From positions 1-23,478 of IMG/VR virus record IMGVR_UViG_3300035670_001264: a DNA stretch of 23,478 nucleotides; one strand, 5' to 3'. The notes beneath the pieces were generated by a model. It was not told the DNA's origin and did not search any database. It saw nothing but the letters and a program-made list of their open reading frames with translations. Shown in pieces: positions 22,401-23,478 of this stretch. The DNA comes from a virus. Each line of letters begins with the position of its first letter. Positions within the stretch are counted from its first letter, which is position 1. Both the position numbers and the translations under genes were made by a program.

Positions 22401-23478
22401 GAAGAGACCAAGAAGTCTTTGTCTTCTGGTGTTCCGAGATCAACTCGTTTGATCATGGAATCTTCCACTCCATTTGCTCAAAATGAATTGGGTTTGAGAA
22501 CTGAAAAACCCAAAGGAGCAACTGGAGCTAATAATGTTCGTGACATTGCAGAAGCTTTAAACAGGCAAACCATTGAAAACTTTGGTCCAATTACCAGAGA
22601 ACAATTGTCTGCCTATGATGCCAATGATCTAGCCAAGGCATTGGCTGATGAAGTTGGTTATCAACTTCGAGCAACAGCTCAAACCGGAACCGGATTGGGT
22701 TGGTATTCAAACAACTACCCCAAAGCCATAGACAAGTTATCTACAAGGTTTCCAGAGCTTAAGAACAATAAAACTGCAAGATCAGTCTTCACTGCTTGTG
22801 TGGCAATTAGCTCTAATGGGGAAGATGTAACAACGAACATCAAGAACGCCATCAAGATGTATGAAGATGTTCGTGCTGGCAAAAAGATTCGTCAGATTGG
22901 CGCACGACGAGCAGATGCACTTCAACGAAATAAAGAAAAAGTTATTGCTCTTTTAAACAGATACGGCGATAACTTTACATCTGAACTTCTCAAGACCACC
23001 ACGGTCAAAGAAATGAATGCTGGTCTTAGGGCATTGGGTGAAAAGCCTGATACAAGCTATCTGGCAAACACCACAGTGCCTGTTGCTGCGATTTATTTTG
23101 GACCCAAGCTTGGAGCCTTCTATGCCAATCTGATGGGGGCAGAAGGCTATTTAACGATGGATATGTGGTGGACAAGGACGATGAACCGTATGCGCGGTTT
23201 GTTGATGCCTGAAGCCACTCAAGCATCTATCAATAAATTCCAAGAGATGATTGGAACTCCGGGACTTACCAGACAACAAGTTGTTGACGCCACGATTCCG
23301 TTTAGGAATAAATACGAAGCTCAGGGATATACGACTGAACTGGAGTTTTTAACGGGCAAAAAAGAGCCTGCTAAAAAAGATGAGCTTCCTGCTTGGATTG
23401 AAAAAGCCAAACGTGCGGCAGGAAATGCTTATGATCAATTAGAGTTTGAGCATCGTTTGGAAAAGATGGCTAATACCA
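19464..23478 (+). CDS. Giant multidomain virion protein with HETIH zincin motif (3' end outside window)
   Basis: ATG 19464 is followed by 1338 open codons to the edge, so it is invisible to stop-bounded calling. The start MARYAELYNGTILEFPDNTP then DEVINRVAREETL is a familiar N-terminal module of large phage virion proteins. Next comes a Gly/Ala-rich membrane-active region (about 140-330, QLPMLLPPAAAARVAQIGTG and FGEATSESLEEAGGQVFANL), a helical part, a disordered linker (506-561), a domain from M563 (MTEQGSFYEVDQSGNTARTK), a zincin motif H845-E-T-I-H849 with E913/E914 in EEAIADAFSFF as possible third ligand, and a C-terminal module with GPKLGAFYANLMG (1213 on) and LTMDMWWTR (D1233). Probably an ejected, polyvalent protein; the metallopeptidase call is from motif only. 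Confidence 0.85.
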   Translation, partial: MARYAELYNGTILEFPDNTPDEVINRVAREETLKLNPPEAPARSTERTFGEAIADVPVSALSGVGSVLKFPGQLVSLVPGMRGAGETLSAPGEAIYQAAQGLKSEGLKVRETLRSEAISEAEKDGLLSAFATAITSTLKDPALISTFIGEQLPMLLPPAAAARVAQIGTGALTAAQVGRRAVGAAVGTGAAMQAADVSEGAYKRTLEAAYQQGMSSEEAESAANQAARLAAVGAGATSLLTQRLPGARAIEERLARVPGTSGRLKSGFGEATSESLEEAGGQVFANLGVRTVDPTQSLTENVGSAAGFGAVGGAFFGTLLGKKAPTPLVPGQREGESIEQAVSRLVAERDALRETQLPSGILGGTELAELASRMGDDGSPLGYGLLTNYIEKTALLPDSPAKQQSIEVAESIRQRLNLENIQRQRASQANIITSKDLMDVGFTPNDPVYQSLVGKDLFKSEDAQSVLQALDKEKNLDLDSERTALIGQLYQGVSNYLDTLPGSGFYAPERGTDGRSDEVSDQQRTVPKGGPPEVDERGVDSDTDVSGGIDVGEATQQPSLRFMTEQGSFYEVDQSGNTARTKLSPGKGQGTTYEPHPVLYVSPENLREIQSDLSGGMGDHTPRLGYRQDFDTGSVFKQISNRSEIPQGADPYVAVVNRNNGNIVGVYPAQINPEVGLHPVEKLYKDGKSFTHLGNKITELVQDFEIVTPKLLKDLEIDIKSGVAKRVLGKKVEDVIDELAKAAPSKKSLLGIPEAKFRQLETEAKKDKPIQKVEKEPTEEELSVKQRIEDLNKQIEGLLRQVLNKYGLKDVSLKIVKDMAAKGEFSGRLIKLADDTDNPLLDLRHETIHALKELGFFTPAQWKTLEDRAKKEWIDTYLKNVPHDKTQSRYDAYKNMFESEGLTEEGVEAALIEEAIADAFSFFAKEKAPPGLMNAIKNRMQNLFKAIKEFLGTNNLTAEDIFGKIEEGKLPPVVKGKAAEETKKSLSSGVPRSTRLIMESSTPFAQNELGLRTEKPKGATGANNVRDIAEALNRQTIENFGPITREQLSAYDANDLAKALADEVGYQLRATAQTGTGLGWYSNNYPKAIDKLSTRFPELKNNKTARSVFTACVAISSNGEDVTTNIKNAIKMYEDVRAGKKIRQIGARRADALQRNKEKVIALLNRYGDNFTSELLKTTTVKEMNAGLRALGEKPDTSYLANTTVPVAAIYFGPKLGAFYANLMGAEGYLTMDMWWTRTMNRMRGLLMPEATQASINKFQEMIGTPGLTRQQVVDATIPFRNKYEAQGYTTELEFLTGKKEPAKKDELPAWIEKAKRAAGNAYDQLEFEHRLEKMANT
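20966..20971 (+). promoter_or_regulatory. Ribosome binding site for the embedded 54-codon gene
   Basis: GGGGAG at 20966-20971 lies 8 bases before ATG 20980 inside the giant gene. It is among the better Shine-Dalgarno matches in the window and would serve only the out-of-frame gene at 20980. Confidence 0.6.
20980..21144 (+). CDS. Small phage protein, 54 aa, nested out of frame in the giant gene
   Basis: ATG 20980 has GGGGAG 8 bases upstream and ends TAA 21142-21144. The product MHLNVEQMEEAMRFLTNNEQ, YPRADLLKLTNEEWIAIQMF, LEELMLERRHSSLH is a well-composed helical protein, and its layout (L-x-V/T-EQ-x-E... L-x-x-L-T-x-E-EW-x-A...L-x-x-L-M...HSxLH) matches, from memory, a very common 50-60-residue phage family that ends in S-x-L/V-H. 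The frame is +1 relative to the giant gene (19464 onward), whose own translation here (residues 506-561) is low-complexity and rich in Asp, Gly, Glu and Gln. Six bases after its stop the giant frame has ATG 21150. An upstream in-frame start gives a longer ORF from 20920 that I do not favour. Confidence 0.7.
   Translation: MHLNVEQMEEAMRFLTNNEQYPRADLLKLTNEEWIAIQMFLEELMLERRHSSLH

Noticed and set aside
1-23478. Genes on the minus strand
   Set aside because: All minus-strand open frames overlap well-supported + strand genes, and none shows a recognisable family, ribosome binding site or independent position.
1-23478. tRNA genes, terminators, promoters and attachment sites
   Set aside because: Gaps between genes are mostly under 15 bases; I saw no cloverleaf, no hairpin with U-run and no repeat suggesting an attachment site.

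Overview
The window is about 23.5 kb of almost gap-free, single-strand (+) coding sequence with repeated ATGA/TGATG-type start-stop overlaps. It reads as the lysis and tail/virion module of a tailed phage of a Gram-negative bacterium, most likely a short-tailed (podovirus-like) environmental phage of the kind known mainly from aquatic metagenomes. The evidence is a GH108 endolysin beside a holin, two head-tail adaptor / tail-tube-A-like proteins, a tail-nozzle-like protein, then very large alanine/glutamine-rich internal virion proteins. No terminase, portal, capsid, polymerase or integrase is visible. The host cannot be read from the sequence.

Layout. 1-257: the tail of an unknown gene and a widespread 54-residue family. 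285-1747: an overlap-rich cluster of a secreted 130-residue protein, a secreted cysteine-repeat protein (598-1353) whose reading frame overlaps both neighbours, and a membrane-anchored coiled coil. 1744-3049: lysis cassette of a small single-pass protein, a two-pass protein, a 3TM-type holin and a GH108 endolysin. 3046-4088: a DUF6321-like gene next to an HNH endonuclease gene, with an 18-codon remnant of the same 5' end stranded upstream. 4090-6584: small basic Gly/Met/Lys-rich proteins sharing a C-terminal ADG-x-A-xx-GKTKG tail, and two adjacent genes that look like the two halves of one DUF5872-type protein. 6581-12021: adaptor, zinc-ribbon, tail and receptor-binding-like genes. 12030-19456: three internal-virion-type proteins, the first carrying a long array of FDITD motifs that reappears at the start of the next gene. 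19464-end: a giant multidomain protein (at least 1338 residues, no stop in the window) with an HETIH zincin motif.

The most interesting points are: (a) a 54-codon gene with its own strong ribosome binding site at 20980-21144, lying out of frame inside the giant protein gene exactly where that protein has a disordered linker, which suggests gene capture plus overprinting; (b) the FDITD motif array, conserved in protein but varied in codons, crossing a gene boundary; (c) the overlapping cysteine-repeat gene at 598-1353; (d) the shared ADG/GKTKG tail across separate genes; (e) the HNH insertion scar. Family names are from memory of protein families and were not searched. There is no intergenic stretch longer than about 30 bases apart from the one created by the HNH insertion, so no room for independent promoters or terminators was seen.
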